From contig NC_053149.1 of the NCBI RefSeq assembly GCF_016808335.1, positions 22,314,451 through 22,378,450 on the forward strand: DNA of 64,000 nt, in the 5' to 3' direction. This stretch comes from Panicum virgatum. Taxonomy: Eukaryota; Streptophyta; Magnoliopsida; Poales; Poaceae. Shown here piece by piece: positions 1 through 9,823 of this stretch. A program made the translations under genes and the position numbers. Within the stretch, counting starts at the first letter, position 1; each line of letters begins with the position of its first letter. The notes below the pieces were generated by a model. The model had not been told where the DNA came from, ran no database searches, and was given only the letters and a program-made list of their open reading frames with translations.

Positions 1-560
1 CTTCCGGTCACTCATAACCCGAAGTAGCCGTTGGACTCCTGTCGGCTGACGCAGAGACCACCGGTTGAACCGATGCTTTGCACCGATGCTTCACCGGTTC
101 AACCGGTGCTGAAGGAATCTTCTCCTGGACGCTGACGTCATTACACCGGTGGTATGCACCGATGCACCGTCGGTTGAACCGGTGCTGAAGAAACTTCTTC
201 TGGGCACTTGACATCGTCTCTGGTACAAAGGACTGCCAATGCACCGATGCCCTTTTCTTGGACCGTCGGTTCAACCGGTGCCTAAAGGCTGACTTGGCTT
301 CGATTCCATCCTGCACCAAACATCATGGCGTCGGTTCTTCCGATTACCACCGGATGCTCCGATGCCCATGGCGTCGGATCTTCCGGTGCTCCTGATCCGA
401 AGAATGGCCCTTCGGGATCCCCGTAGGGATGGCCCTTCGGGCCTTGCTACGCCTATCTTCTCTTTCTCTTTGTCATCACTTGAACCTAAAAGCCTAAGAA
501 TGGTCATCTTAACAATCATATTAGTCCAAGTGTTGTGTTGTCATTTGATCACCAAAATCA
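1..560. repeat. TE-like fragment with ACCGGTTGAACC palindromic motifs
   Basis: The block repeats a short quasi-palindromic motif (CCGGTTGAACCG / CGGTTCAACCGG) near 60, 94, 168 and 266. Near 410-445 there is a GGCCCTTCGGG hairpin-like pair, and the block ends in a T-rich stretch containing ATCACCAAAATCACTTG. This texture is typical of LTR-retrotransposon LTR or leader DNA in grasses, but I see no second copy in the window and no TSD, so the family is open. Short open frames on both strands here look like chance. Confidence 0.35.
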
Positions 561-828
561 CTTGAAATGGCATAAATGGTGCCATGTTCCTTACACTAGG
601 TGAACCTTAGTAGTCAAGGATTGGAAAGGTAACGTTGCAGGTTTTGGTGGTATTTCACGGGGCCCAACGATTTTGGTAGTATTTTACGGAAGTCATCATC
701 TTTGGATGCTACACGACCAATTTTCCCATAGTAGTAAAAGAAATGATCTTTGACTCATGGACGGTGCCATTTCATTTTTCTGTTAATCTTACTAGCAGCA
801 TAGGCTGAACCTTTTAATTTTGGTTTAA

Positions 829-1155
829 TTAGGAAGGACCCCATGACAGCACATTTTCTTCAACCTTCTCATCACCTCGGAGTTTCTCAGGTATCAAGCA
901 TTGCGCAGTAGCAAGTTTTACTACATTATTCAACAACCTATCAGCATTGCAGAGTGTGGAGGCAATACTAAGTTTTTTTCCCCAAGACTTAAACGACCCT
1001 ACAAAGAGTTCCAGTTTAGTTTAGGATTAATGTTACATCTCTCTGGTAGTACTTAAACATCACTTCAAGCTTGCAGGTGAAGATGTCAGCAGAGAACTCA
1101 ACATCAGTAATGCACTCCAGATTAAATATGCTACTGGACAAATGGAAAAGCTTAT
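829..1155 (-). pseudogene. possible fragment of a host gene (two exon-like blocks)
   Basis: Read on the minus strand, 1155-1037 is open and looks protein-like (it contains FKYYQRD). It is followed by a GTAACA donor-like site (1036) and a CTTTGTAG acceptor-like site (about 1006-999). A second open block, 998-829, contains ATAQCLIPEKLRGDEKV and ends in TAA at 829-831. The two blocks do not join cleanly in frame at those sites, so this would be a decayed or captured piece. I do not recognise the protein. Positions 561-828 hold nothing I can name. Confidence 0.25.
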
Positions 1156-1160
1156 GACCT

Positions 1161-1276
1161 GAGAGTCAAGTTTGTCACACATTGAGCATGTCTGATTTTA
1201 ATTTCAATAAGGACGTCAAGCACTGGCAGAAAGAATTGAAAGGATTGGAAAGAGAGTCAAGTTTGTCACACATTGA
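1161..1276. repeat. 25-bp direct repeat spaced 91 bp apart
   Basis: The same 25 bases (from GAGAGTCAAG to CACATTGA) occur at 1161-1185 and 1252-1276. They flank a 66-bp unique stretch. This could be a small local duplication or the footprint of an insertion or deletion. Confidence 0.8.
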
Positions 1277-1339
1277 ACAAAAGATAGCACTGGCATGTCC
1301 GTAGTCCATATCATTTCTAATAAGCTCATACTGTCAAGG

Positions 1340-1800
1340 ATTGGATGGGTGGCGGGGTGCGAATCTGCGACGCCCCGGCTTGGAGGCGCTGCAGCGGCAC
1401 AGTGGAGGGAGGCCGGCGGCGCGAGGCCCGGCCAGCAGCTCCGGCGTGGCCGGCGGCGCGGAGCCTGCCCGGTAGCTCCGGCGTCGTGGCCGGGGTCGCG
1501 GGGCCCGGCCGGCAGCTCCGCGTGGCCGGCGGCGCGGCACCCACCCGACAGCTCCGGTGTCACGGGCCCGCCCAGCAGCTTCGGCGTGGGCGTGGAGGGA
1601 GGCCGGGCACAGTGGAGGGAGGCCGGCGTGGCCGGCTACGCGGGGCCCGCACGGCGCGGTGCCCGCACGGCAGATCCGGCGTGTCCGGCGGCGGCGGCGC
1701 CGGGCAGCTCCGGTGGCGGCGGCGGCGAGCGGGAGCTCCGGCTTCGCAAGGCGGCGCGCGGAGGGGAGCTGTGCTGTGTGTGTTGCGTGTGTGTTGCGTG
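1340..1800. repeat. GC-rich block of degenerate CCGGCxxCAGCTCCGGCG repeats
   Basis: The block is built of short imperfect repeats of GGCCGGC and AGCTCCGGCGTGGCC. It is extremely GC-rich next to AT-rich flanks and lies directly left of CACTA subterminal repeats. Both strands are open in several frames for 60-170 codons, which follows from composition and is not evidence of a gene. A similar block sits inside the complete CACTA element at 5500-6060, so this one may be cargo of the neighbouring CACTA element. Confidence 0.5.
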
Positions 1801-1829
1801 AGTGACCACTGCATCAGTGCCTAAGTGCA

Positions 1830-3155
1830 GGACGGTGTTTTTGCCGTGTGCCGTGGATCTGGCACTCGGCAAAGTTTACGAGTTTGCCGAGTGCCCAGAT
1901 CCATGGCACTCGGCAATATTTTTTTGTTTTCTGTCTTTTAATTCATTAAAAAGGTTTAAGTAAATTTGTTTGAATTTTTTTGAAAAATAACTTTACTAAT
2001 TCACTAAAAAGGTTCATATTTGACGTGTCAATGAAAGAAATATCATTATTTCATGTAGTATGCATTCAAATTCAATTTACATCAATTTCATTAATATAGA
2101 AGTAAAAAAAATTATATTATCAAATGGACTAAAAAAATAACGAAAAATTAACATGAAACAACCCATCATGACTGTTGCCTATATAAAAAGTTTTGAACTC
2201 AAATCTCAATTCGATCGTCACTTTGAGTCAAAAGCTTCACGAATCCTGCACAATTCTCTTAAACTTCTTCGAGGTTCTTCATTTCGTAACCAACATACGT
2301 CACAACTTTTGCAAAACCGTCTCAATTTTTTATCACAACATCCGATCCACATATGATATCATGACAAATCACATGATTTTCAGAGTTCATTTGCATTTTA
2401 TAGAATTTAAAACCTATTCAGTCACACGTTCCTAGATATGTTTTGCAGACAAGATATTTGAATTTTCCTTTCAAATCTTCAACATTGGCTCAAATTGGAC
2501 TCCATTACATTAATATCAACTTTTCCAGTCATTATAGTACATTATTCCAGACAATTGTGGTTCAAATTAGAATTTTTGAAGAAATACCTTTTACCAAAAG
2601 AAATTAACTAAATATAGAGAATATAAGGAAAAATATACTAAATTTTAATATGTACGTCTTCATATCGTAGGAGATCAGGGGAAAAAATTGGCAACTGGGA
2701 GTGGAAATTTTTTTAAAATTTCGCCGAGTGCCTCAACGGACACTCGGCCAATCGGACAATTTGCCGAGTGCGACTCCTTTGGCACTCGGCAAAGACATCT
2801 ATTTGCCGAGTGTTCCGTGGGGCACTCGGCGAAAAATCAACGTGTCCAACGACAAAATCATATTCCCGAGGGCCCTACACTTAACACTCGGCAAAACCAA
2901 ACGGATCGGCACAGCTAGTAGCTGTTATGGTTTTTTTGCCGAGTGTCACACTCTGGACACTCGGCATACTCTGGCTTTGCCTAGTGTCTATGTTGCGGCG
3001 CTCGGCAAAATTTGAGTTTGCCGAGTGTCTGTGTTTTGCCGAGTGTTTAATTGTTTACACTCAGTAAAAGGTTTTTTTGCCGAGTGCTCGACTTTTGGCA
3101 CTCGGCAAAGCCGTAGGCACTCGGGGCACTCGGCAATTATAGGTTTCCGGTAGTG
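1830..3155. mobile_element. CACTA (En/Spm) transposon, right end intact, left end not found
   Basis: Subterminal repeats of TTTGCCGAGTG and CACTCGGCAAA, in both orientations, cluster at 1835-1915 and 2725-3140. The right terminus reads ...TTTCCGGTAGTG and ends at 3155; its complement is the CACTACCGGAAA terminal repeat common in grass CACTA elements. The interior (1920-2720) is AT-rich with no transposase. I find no matching CACTACCGG left end, so the element is truncated on the left or its left boundary is eroded. It is non-autonomous. Confidence 0.75.
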
Positions 3156-3900
3156 TACTATTGTAGAAAAACTGAAAACCTCTACTGAAAGCGGAGGCAG
3201 ACGAATAAAATAAACACGCACTAGAGTATCAGTTGCTTGTCTTCAGAGGTATTTCATCGAACAGAAAACCTGCATGAACGGAATACCATCATGTATACCT
3301 CCTGCAGATGGTGCAGGGGCAAATGCTGCCGCCAGCAGCAGTAGGTGGACGTCCCTCATTATACCCACCAGCGACTCTATGGGAGGACCTGCCGCTTGTC
3401 ATCACCGTCGGGCTAGGTCACGCCGTGGAAGCAGAGTCACCGCAGCCACCGCGCGTGGGGTGGCCGGAGCAGCCACCTCCGCTGATGGTGGCCAGAGCTG
3501 CTGCTGCTTCCTCGCGTGGTGGCCGGATCGGAGCCGCTGCTACCTCGCGTGGTGGCTGGAGCCGCAGCCACCGCGCATGGTTGCCGCAGCCCCACAGCAG
3601 ATGCGATCATCGTTGGATCGTTGCTATGGTCAGGACTTGCTATGGTCGAAGAAAGTCGCGGCAGATCTGAGAACCAGATGGAGAGGGAGGCGGAGGGAAG
3701 GGAGGCGTCGTCGGTTTGGGAGAGGGAGATGGAGAGGGAGAGTGCGCTAGGGTTTTCAGTCCGCTGGTCTTTTTATCCATCATGGATCGATTCCGTATCG
3801 TTAGATTAGAGATGGACCATCGGAAAAAGTTGTGTCTTGCCCACGAAGCAGCCCTAGTCAGGTTCCTTGACCCGTTTAACTTTCTTTTTCTTTTTCTTTA
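3156..3900. other. GC-rich block, possibly a minus-strand promoter/5'UTR fragment
   Basis: 3300-3770 is GC-rich, with two or three repeats of about 42 bp built on CTCGCGTGGTGGC near 3510-3580. Read on the minus strand, 3790-3660 has a TATA-like GGATAAAAAG, then AAACCCTAG, then a CTCTCCCTC pyrimidine tract, the texture of a plant 5'UTR. No convincing coding exon follows. The plus-strand open frame of about 158 codons at 3274 is rich in repeats and has no domain I recognise. Confidence 0.3.
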
Positions 3901-4402
3901 ATTTATTGCAACAATGTGAAGTACTAACAAAAAATAATTAATTTATATACCTTAATATATTTTTTATTTAATAATAAATCATACATAAGGTGTGTTGTAG
4001 AAGTTTCAAAATTTTCGAAATTGATTTATTATTTTCTATATATTAAATGAATTTCTACCAATTAATTCTAAATTGAACTAGATGTCCATCCAATAAGATA
4101 AAACAATAATTGCACAAAAAATATAGTTAGTCTCATATGTTCTATTTTATATCAAATCCTAGAGATAAATGAAAAACTCAATTGTTTTCTAGGGACAATT
4201 CAAACTTCTTTCTTCAAATTATCATATAATAATTACAATAATATCTAGACTTGGTCAAAATTTTTTACAAATTGACATGACAACATATATTTGGACCATA
4301 AGCTTGCTGTAAAAAATTTACACAGTTTTAGTAAAGTGAAACAATACATTATTCACAAAATTGTACATCTCTCACACAGTTTCTTATAACTCAAGTCAAA
4401 CA
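3901..4402. other. AT-rich intergenic DNA
   Basis: No open frame, repeat terminus or RNA-like structure was recognised here. Confidence 0.6.
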
Positions 4403-4404
4403 TA

Positions 4405-4493
4405 CTCCCTCCGTCCCGTTTTAAAAGTCGCTAGAAAACCGTGCCTGTGAGGTGATCTCTTTTCGCGAGCGACAAACAAAAAGAGAGAGGGAG
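4405..4493. mobile_element. Stowaway-like (Tc1/mariner) MITE
   Basis: An 89-bp element begins CTCCCTCCGTCCC and ends GAGAGGGAG, flanked by TA on each side (4403-4404 and 4494-4495), the target duplication of this superfamily. Inner arms containing GTCGCT and AGCGAC extend the foldback. It has no coding capacity. The short length and imperfect second arm suggest an internally deleted copy. Confidence 0.8.
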
Positions 4494-4495
4494 TA

Positions 4496-5332
4496 AGGGA
4501 TAAGAAATAAGCTATATAAAATAAATCCAAGAAATAAGCTATATGTTTAAGAGAACTTAAGGTATTTTATGGGTGTTTGTGCGCTGTGAGTTGTAAACAT
4601 CACAAGTTAAAGTGTGCTGTAGTCCATACTCCGTACCAGTTAATGAACAGAACATAAGCACTTTTCATTCGGGAACGAGAGCGGGAACGGGTGCACCGGT
4701 TAGGAAAAGTGAAATCGGATATATGGGATGTTGGAAATGAAACCATTTGATCACGAACACATCTTGGACAATAATATATATTTTTGAGAATTTAAATGTG
4801 TTTATGCCTTTTCATTGGAATAACTTCACATTTGAACTACATGTCTTGTAGAAAAATACCATTAAATTACAAAAAAATATATTTATGAGTACAAACACGT
4901 ATTTGAAGATCGCATGCAACTTTTCACAGAAAAAATTAAAATATTTATATACTTTAAATCAAGTTTTCATAGTTACCTAATATTATTTGATATTTATTAA
5001 TTCACAAATACTCTTTACTTGCATCTGATCAGTTTTTCAAAGTTTTTAGAATTTGATGACTATGGTTTGTACGCCTATAGTAAATAATTAACATCTTTAA
5101 ATTAGAAGACAATTATATGCAAGTACATGGATGTATTAAAATTATGTGTGATAATAAATAGTTAACGAGAAACTAGCTTGCCTCTCTCACAGTTTTGAGT
5201 TTTGACCGGCAAACTCGGTGCTCGTCTTATATTTTCAGCATCTCCGAAATGCAAATATTGACGCCCGTGAATTCGCTTGTGGCCCAACGAAACCTCAAAA
5301 TCCCCTCCCTCAGGCTAAAAGTAAAGAATCCC
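4496..5332. other. AT-rich intergenic DNA
   Basis: No coding or repeat structure was recognised. It is interrupted on the right by the CACTA insertion at 5333 and appears to resume at 6376-6579. Confidence 0.55.
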
Positions 5333-6372
5333 CACTACTGGAATCGGCAAGTTTCCCTAGAGCCAAAACTCTAAGGAAATATTTGAAAAACTCTAGGGGA
5401 ATCATTTCCCTATGAAATTTGGTAAGGAAAGGTTTCTAGGGATAAATTCAGAAGCTCTAGGGAATCTTTCCAGAAACAATAAAAAAAACAGCCCCACGGT
5501 AAGCTCCGCCCTCAGCCCCCCGGCCCTGCGCGCAGACCCAGCGAGCTCCAGCCCTGGCAGCGGGCCTCGTGCCGGTCCGGCGAGCTCCGCCGTGTACCCC
5601 AGTGCCACGACCATGAGCGGCGACCTCCGGCACCCTACTGCGGGTGCCTCGCCAGCCCGGTGAGCAACTCCCCCGTCCGCAGGCTCAGTGAGCTCCAACC
5701 CCAACCACAGGCACCGCGCTGGCTAGGCGAGCTCCGCCTTGTACTGCAGCGCCGTGACCAGTACCGGCGACCTCCGACCCTCGACGAGCTCCCCATCCGC
5801 GGGCGCTGCGCGTCGGCCCGGGGAGCTCCTCCCCCGGCTGCGGGCGCCGCACGCAGGCCCGGCGAGGTCCCCGGCCACTGGCACCGCGCCGGCCCGACGA
5901 GCTCCTCCCCTGGCTGCGGGCGCCGTGCGCAGACTCGGCGAGGTCCCCGGCCCCAGGAACCGTGCCGGCCCGGCGAGCTCCCTCTGCCTTGGGCGACACG
6001 CGCAGGCGAGCTCCCCTGCCCCGACTGTCGTGCCATTCCGGCGAGCTCCTCCCTTGGCCCCGCTCCTAGGAGGATGAGGATTGGAAGGAAAAGAGTAAGG
6101 ATGAGGATTGGAAAGAGGGAGCGGCGGGGATGGATTTTAAAATGAATGGTGCTGGCCTGTTGGGGTGTGCTGTGTGATTTCCCTAGGAAATCGATACTAG
6201 ATCCTAGGGAATGGTCAAATATTTCCCTAGAAGCCATCGAAAACCCTAGGAAAATCAAAATTTCCCTACGGATTGTGAAGAAAATCCTAGGGAAGCAATC
6301 TGTCCCTAGGAATCTTTAGAAAACACTAAGGAACGATAAAAACGCTTGGGAAATGGGTGGATTCCAGTAGTG
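5333..6372. mobile_element. Complete non-autonomous CACTA transposon with GC-rich cargo
   Basis: The ends are CACTACTGGAATC at 5333 and its exact complement GATTCCAGTAGTG ending at 6372, a 13-bp perfect terminal inverted repeat. The 3-bp flanks match (CCC at 5330-5332 and 6373-6375). Subterminal TTTCCCTAG and CTAGGGAAA motifs, in both orientations, occupy about 5348-5470 and 6175-6330. The interior (5500-6060) is a GC-rich array of GCCCGGCGAGCTCC-like modules. Several frames are open on both strands, up to about 207 codons, but this follows from composition. There is no transposase, so movement would depend on an autonomous relative. Confidence 0.9.
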
Positions 6373-6579
6373 CCCCTCCCACACATTACTTTTCTGGTTT
6401 TCCCCCATCTCACGCGCTCAGCTTATCCTCTGCTCTGCCACGAGCTTTTTGATAATGGCCATCATGGGAAGTGAGCTTCGAAGATATGCCATCCCTCAAA
6501 GGAACTTCGAAGATGTGTCATTATAAAATGTGTCGCATCCACTAGAAGCCTGAAATGCCATCCGAACATCTTTACCTTA

Positions 6580-7089
6580 TGTCGCTGCGGAAAATAGGCG
6601 ACCACAAAACTACTCTATTGCTCGTTTGTTGTGCGCTTGATCGGATATGGTCTAGCACGAAAGACTCGAGGATTTAGACTGGTTCGGGCCTGAAATGCCC
6701 TATGTCCAGTATGGGGGGCTGTGTTCTCGCTCTATTGCTCTCGAGCTCGGGTGCTCAAAGTTCAGAGGGGATCTTACAAGCTAGTCTAGCAATGTCGAAC
6801 CCGTGGGAGTCCAACCCTTTCCTATGTGGGGGGCTTTCCCTTTTATAGTCCAAGGTGGGGCCCCCATTACAGATATCTAGCACTGTGTCTTGGTACCGTC
6901 GGGGTGCGATCATCCTTGTCAGTCGTCAGGGCCCACTCGATCAGTTGGGAGTTGGGGCCCACTCAATCCTGGCGATCTTCTTGGGTAACGCTTCCCCTGG
7001 TGTTGTCCCATCTAGGCTCAGTCGGGGTGGCGCGATCACTCAGATGGCCGTTCGGGTGTCACCTCTAGTCTTGTCTATCGGAGCCTATG
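6580..7089 (-). repeat. Element B left (3') LTR, outer part
   Basis: It begins TGTCGCTGCGG and aligns by eye with 53962-54490. A TATAAAAGGG box on the minus strand lies at about 6838-6849. It is interrupted at 7089 by element A; the CTATG at 7085-7089 is A's target duplication. It resumes at 20761. Confidence 0.85.
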
Positions 7090-7568
7090 TGTCGGATTGT
7101 TATTCCGGCTAGTCCACCAGGGGTGTACCCGGCGGTAGAGTTTCAAGATGGGGTTCTTAGGACCAAGAGCTCGATGGTGACACGAAGACGCATGGACTCA
7201 GACAGGTTCGAGCCGCAATGAGCGTAATACCCAACATCCTGTGTTCAGGGTTGTATTAGGTTTTGTGGAATGCTGCGAAAAGTGGAGAGAGTCTATGGGT
7301 CGGCTTACGTCTCCTTTATATAGACCAGGAGGCGTAGGGGTACAAGGAATGATATATTCGGGTTGTTTTACAAGGAAGGAGGTCGGTTAAGATCCCTAGA
7401 TATCCGGGCCTCTCTAGTTGGAGCCTCTCGTCCTAATCCTCTGGGGATCCTCTCGGTGCACAGCCGACTCCTGCACGCCGAGTAGTTGTAGCCGAGTCAC
7501 CGAGCAGGGTAGTCTCCCGGGTTCGGGGATCCCACTCGGCAGGGAGGTACATAGATCTACCTCCGTCA
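7090..7568 (-). repeat. Element A 3' LTR (left), 479 bp
   Basis: It runs TGTCGG...CCGTCA and matches 20308-20755. A TATATAAA box on the minus strand lies at about 7314-7322; that box is missing from the 5' LTR. It is followed inward by the purine-rich complement of AGCCCCCGAG (7569-7578), the likely PPT. Confidence 0.9.
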
Positions 7569-7874
7569 AGCCCCCGAGCGCCGGAGGGCCGAGTCGAACT
7601 TTTTGGTGCTTGAACGAAGTCCTTCGGTGCTCATGATGATTGTCCACCGCATTTGCAGATACAGAATGGGATGCGCCCCTAGGCACACCCGTTGGGTGTA
7701 GCCCTCGAGCCTCGGAAGGTTTCAGAGAAGCTTTTCGAGGGTCAAAAAAGTGATCTTTAACTGGTCCGTCCGGATGCCTGAACATCCAGTCGATATCTCT
7801 GTCGTACTGCCCCCCTAAGGTTATCAGAGTCTAGCCACCTTGAGGTTGCCACAGTGATCAAACCTGACTTGGTT
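7569..7874. other. Element A 3' non-coding region and PPT
   Basis: The PPT lies at 7569-7580. The remainder has no convincing coding content. Confidence 0.55.
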
Positions 7875-9459
7875 ACCCTGACCCTGAAGCCCTGAGTTAA
7901 GTCATTGAGACTCTCCAAGTAGTCCAGACGTCTAGGCCCTGAAGCCTTAGCTGAATCACAGAGACGCACCAGGTCGTAAATGGCGCCCAGCCCCTGAGCA
8001 GGGTCGCTGGCGGAGTCACGGAGACGCGCTGAGTCGTCACGGCGTCCGGGCCCTGAGGCCCTAGCTGGGTCACGGAGACACGCCGGGTCACAGGTGGCGC
8101 CCAGCCCCCGAGTAGGGTTGCTGGTGGAGTCACAGAGACGGGCCGAGTCATCATGGTGTCCGAGCCCTGAGGCCCTGGCAGGCTCACGGAGACACGTCGG
8201 GTCGTAGGTGGCGCCCAGCCTCCGAGCAGGGTCGCTGGCGGAGTCATAGAGACACGCCGAGTCATCACGGCATCCGGGCCCTAAGGCCCTGGCTAGGTTA
8301 CGGAGACACGCCGGGTCGTAGATGGCGCCCAGCCCCCGAGCAGGGTTGCTGGAAGAGTCATGGAGACGCGCCGAGTCATCGTGGAGTCTGGGCCCTGAGG
8401 CCTTGGCTGGGTCACGGAGACACACCGGGTCATATGTGGCACCCAGGTCCCGAACAGAGTAGCTGGCGGAGTCACGGAGACGCGCTGAGTCGTCACGGCG
8501 TCCGGGCCCTAAGGCCCTGGCTGGGTCACGGAGACACGCCGGGTCGTAGATGGCACCCAGCCCCCGAGCAGGGTCGCTGGCGGAGTCATGGAGATGCGCC
8601 GAGTCGTCACGGCGTCTGGGCCCTAAGGCCCTGGCTGTGTCATGGAGACACGCCGGGTAGTAGGTGGCGCCCAACCCCCGAGCAGGGTCACTGGCAGAGT
8701 CACGGAGATGCGCTGAGTCATCACGGCGTCCGGGCCTTGAGGCCCTAGCTGGGTCACAGAGACACGATGGGTCATAGATGGCGCCCAGCCCCCGAGCAGG
8801 GTCGCTGGCGGAGTCACGGAGACGCGTCGAGTCGTCACGGCGTTCGAGCCCTGAGGCACTGGCTGGGTCATGGAGACACGCCGGGTTGTATGTGGCGCCC
8901 AGCCCCCGAGCAGGGTCACTGGCGGAGTCACGGAGTCGCGCCGAGTCGTCACGGTGTCCGGGCCTTGAGGCCCTGGCTGGGTCACGGAGACACGCCGGGT
9001 CGTAGGTGGCGCCCAGGCCCCGAGCAGTGTCGCTGGAGGAGTCACGGAGATGCGCTGAGTTGTCACGGCATCCTGGCCCTGAGGCCCTGGCTATGTCACG
9101 GAGATACGCCGGGTCATAGGTGGCGCCCAGCCCCCGAGCAGGGTCGCTGGCGGAGTCTTGGAGACGCGCCGAGTCGTCACGGCGTCCGGGCCCTGAGGTC
9201 TTGGCTGGGTCACGGAGACACGTCGGGTCGTAGGTGGCGCCCAGCCCCCGAGCAGGGTCGCTGGCGGAGTCACAGAGATGCATCGAGTCATCACGGCGTC
9301 CGAGCCCTGAGGCCCTGGCTGGGTCACGGAGACACGCCGGGTCGTAGGTGGCGCCCAGCCCCCGAGCAGGGTCACTGGCGGAGTCACAGAGACGCGCCGA
9401 GTCGTCACGGTGTCCGGACCCTGAGGCCCTGGCTGGGTCATGAAGACACATCGGGTCGT
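7875..9459. repeat. 114-bp tandem satellite, about 14 units, each a dimer of 57-bp monomers
   Basis: The landmark GAGCAGGGT recurs at 7996, 8110, 8224, 8338, 8452 (as GAACAGAGT), 8566, 8680, 8794, 8908, 9022, 9136, 9250 and 9364, an exact 114-bp period. Each unit splits into two related 57-bp halves that share GTCACGGAGAC, CGCCG and GTCGT. Because 57 is a multiple of 3, frames stay open. The longest is on the minus strand, 9508-7757, 583 codons encoding a 38-residue (2 x 19) repeat rich in Asp, Ala and Arg. It is co-linear with A's gag-pol strand and lies between integrase and the 3' LTR. I treat it as a satellite and not a proven protein. Confidence 0.95.
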
Positions 9460-9823
9460 TTCCAGGAATATTCGAAGCATATTCACATCGGGGTAAAAAT
9501 CCAACCATTGTTCTGCGCGCGGATCTATCGCGGCTGACAGGGGAGCGGGGTTGTCAGAGGCAACGGTAGAAAAGGAAGTTACCATTTATCCCACCTTATC
9601 CGCCGTGAGATCGCCGGCCCGATCAAATCCGGCCGTTAATTTCGGATCGGCCCGTTGTGGGGCCTCTGATATTTAAACAGGGGAGGCGGCGCGGAGCGAC
9701 CATCCTGTTCCCGAGCGCTCCAGAGCTTTCCGCCGCCTTAGCCAACTCGGCAAGTCTCCAGAGCTCTCGGCCTTCTTCTCCCTTGTGATTTCCTCCCCTC
9801 GCCTGAGCTTCACAGCCGTCGCC
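9460..9823 (+). promoter_or_regulatory. Putative promoter and 5'UTR of the antisense gene in element A
   Basis: A TATTTAAA box at 9670-9677 lies about 150 bp before the ATG at 9824. Between them is a pyrimidine-rich, GC-rich leader. The spacing and the direct approach to a spliced reading frame suggest a dedicated plus-strand promoter inside A, opposite to A's LTR-driven transcript. Confidence 0.5.

Noticed and set aside
1295..1824. Several 60-170 codon frames on both strands
   Set aside because: Produced by GC-rich repeats lacking A/T-rich stops; no domain and no consistent frame.
5412..6258. Frames of 100-207 codons inside the CACTA element
   Set aside because: Compositional; overlapping on both strands; no transposase motif.
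7875..9459. CRISPR-like regular array
   Set aside because: Whole units repeat with no unique spacers, and the context is a plant retrotransposon.
7757..9508. 583-codon minus-strand frame as a genuine gene
   Set aside because: It is the 114-bp satellite read through; alternative frames on both strands are also open for more than 100 codons because the unit is a multiple of three. Kept as a repeat and a finding only.
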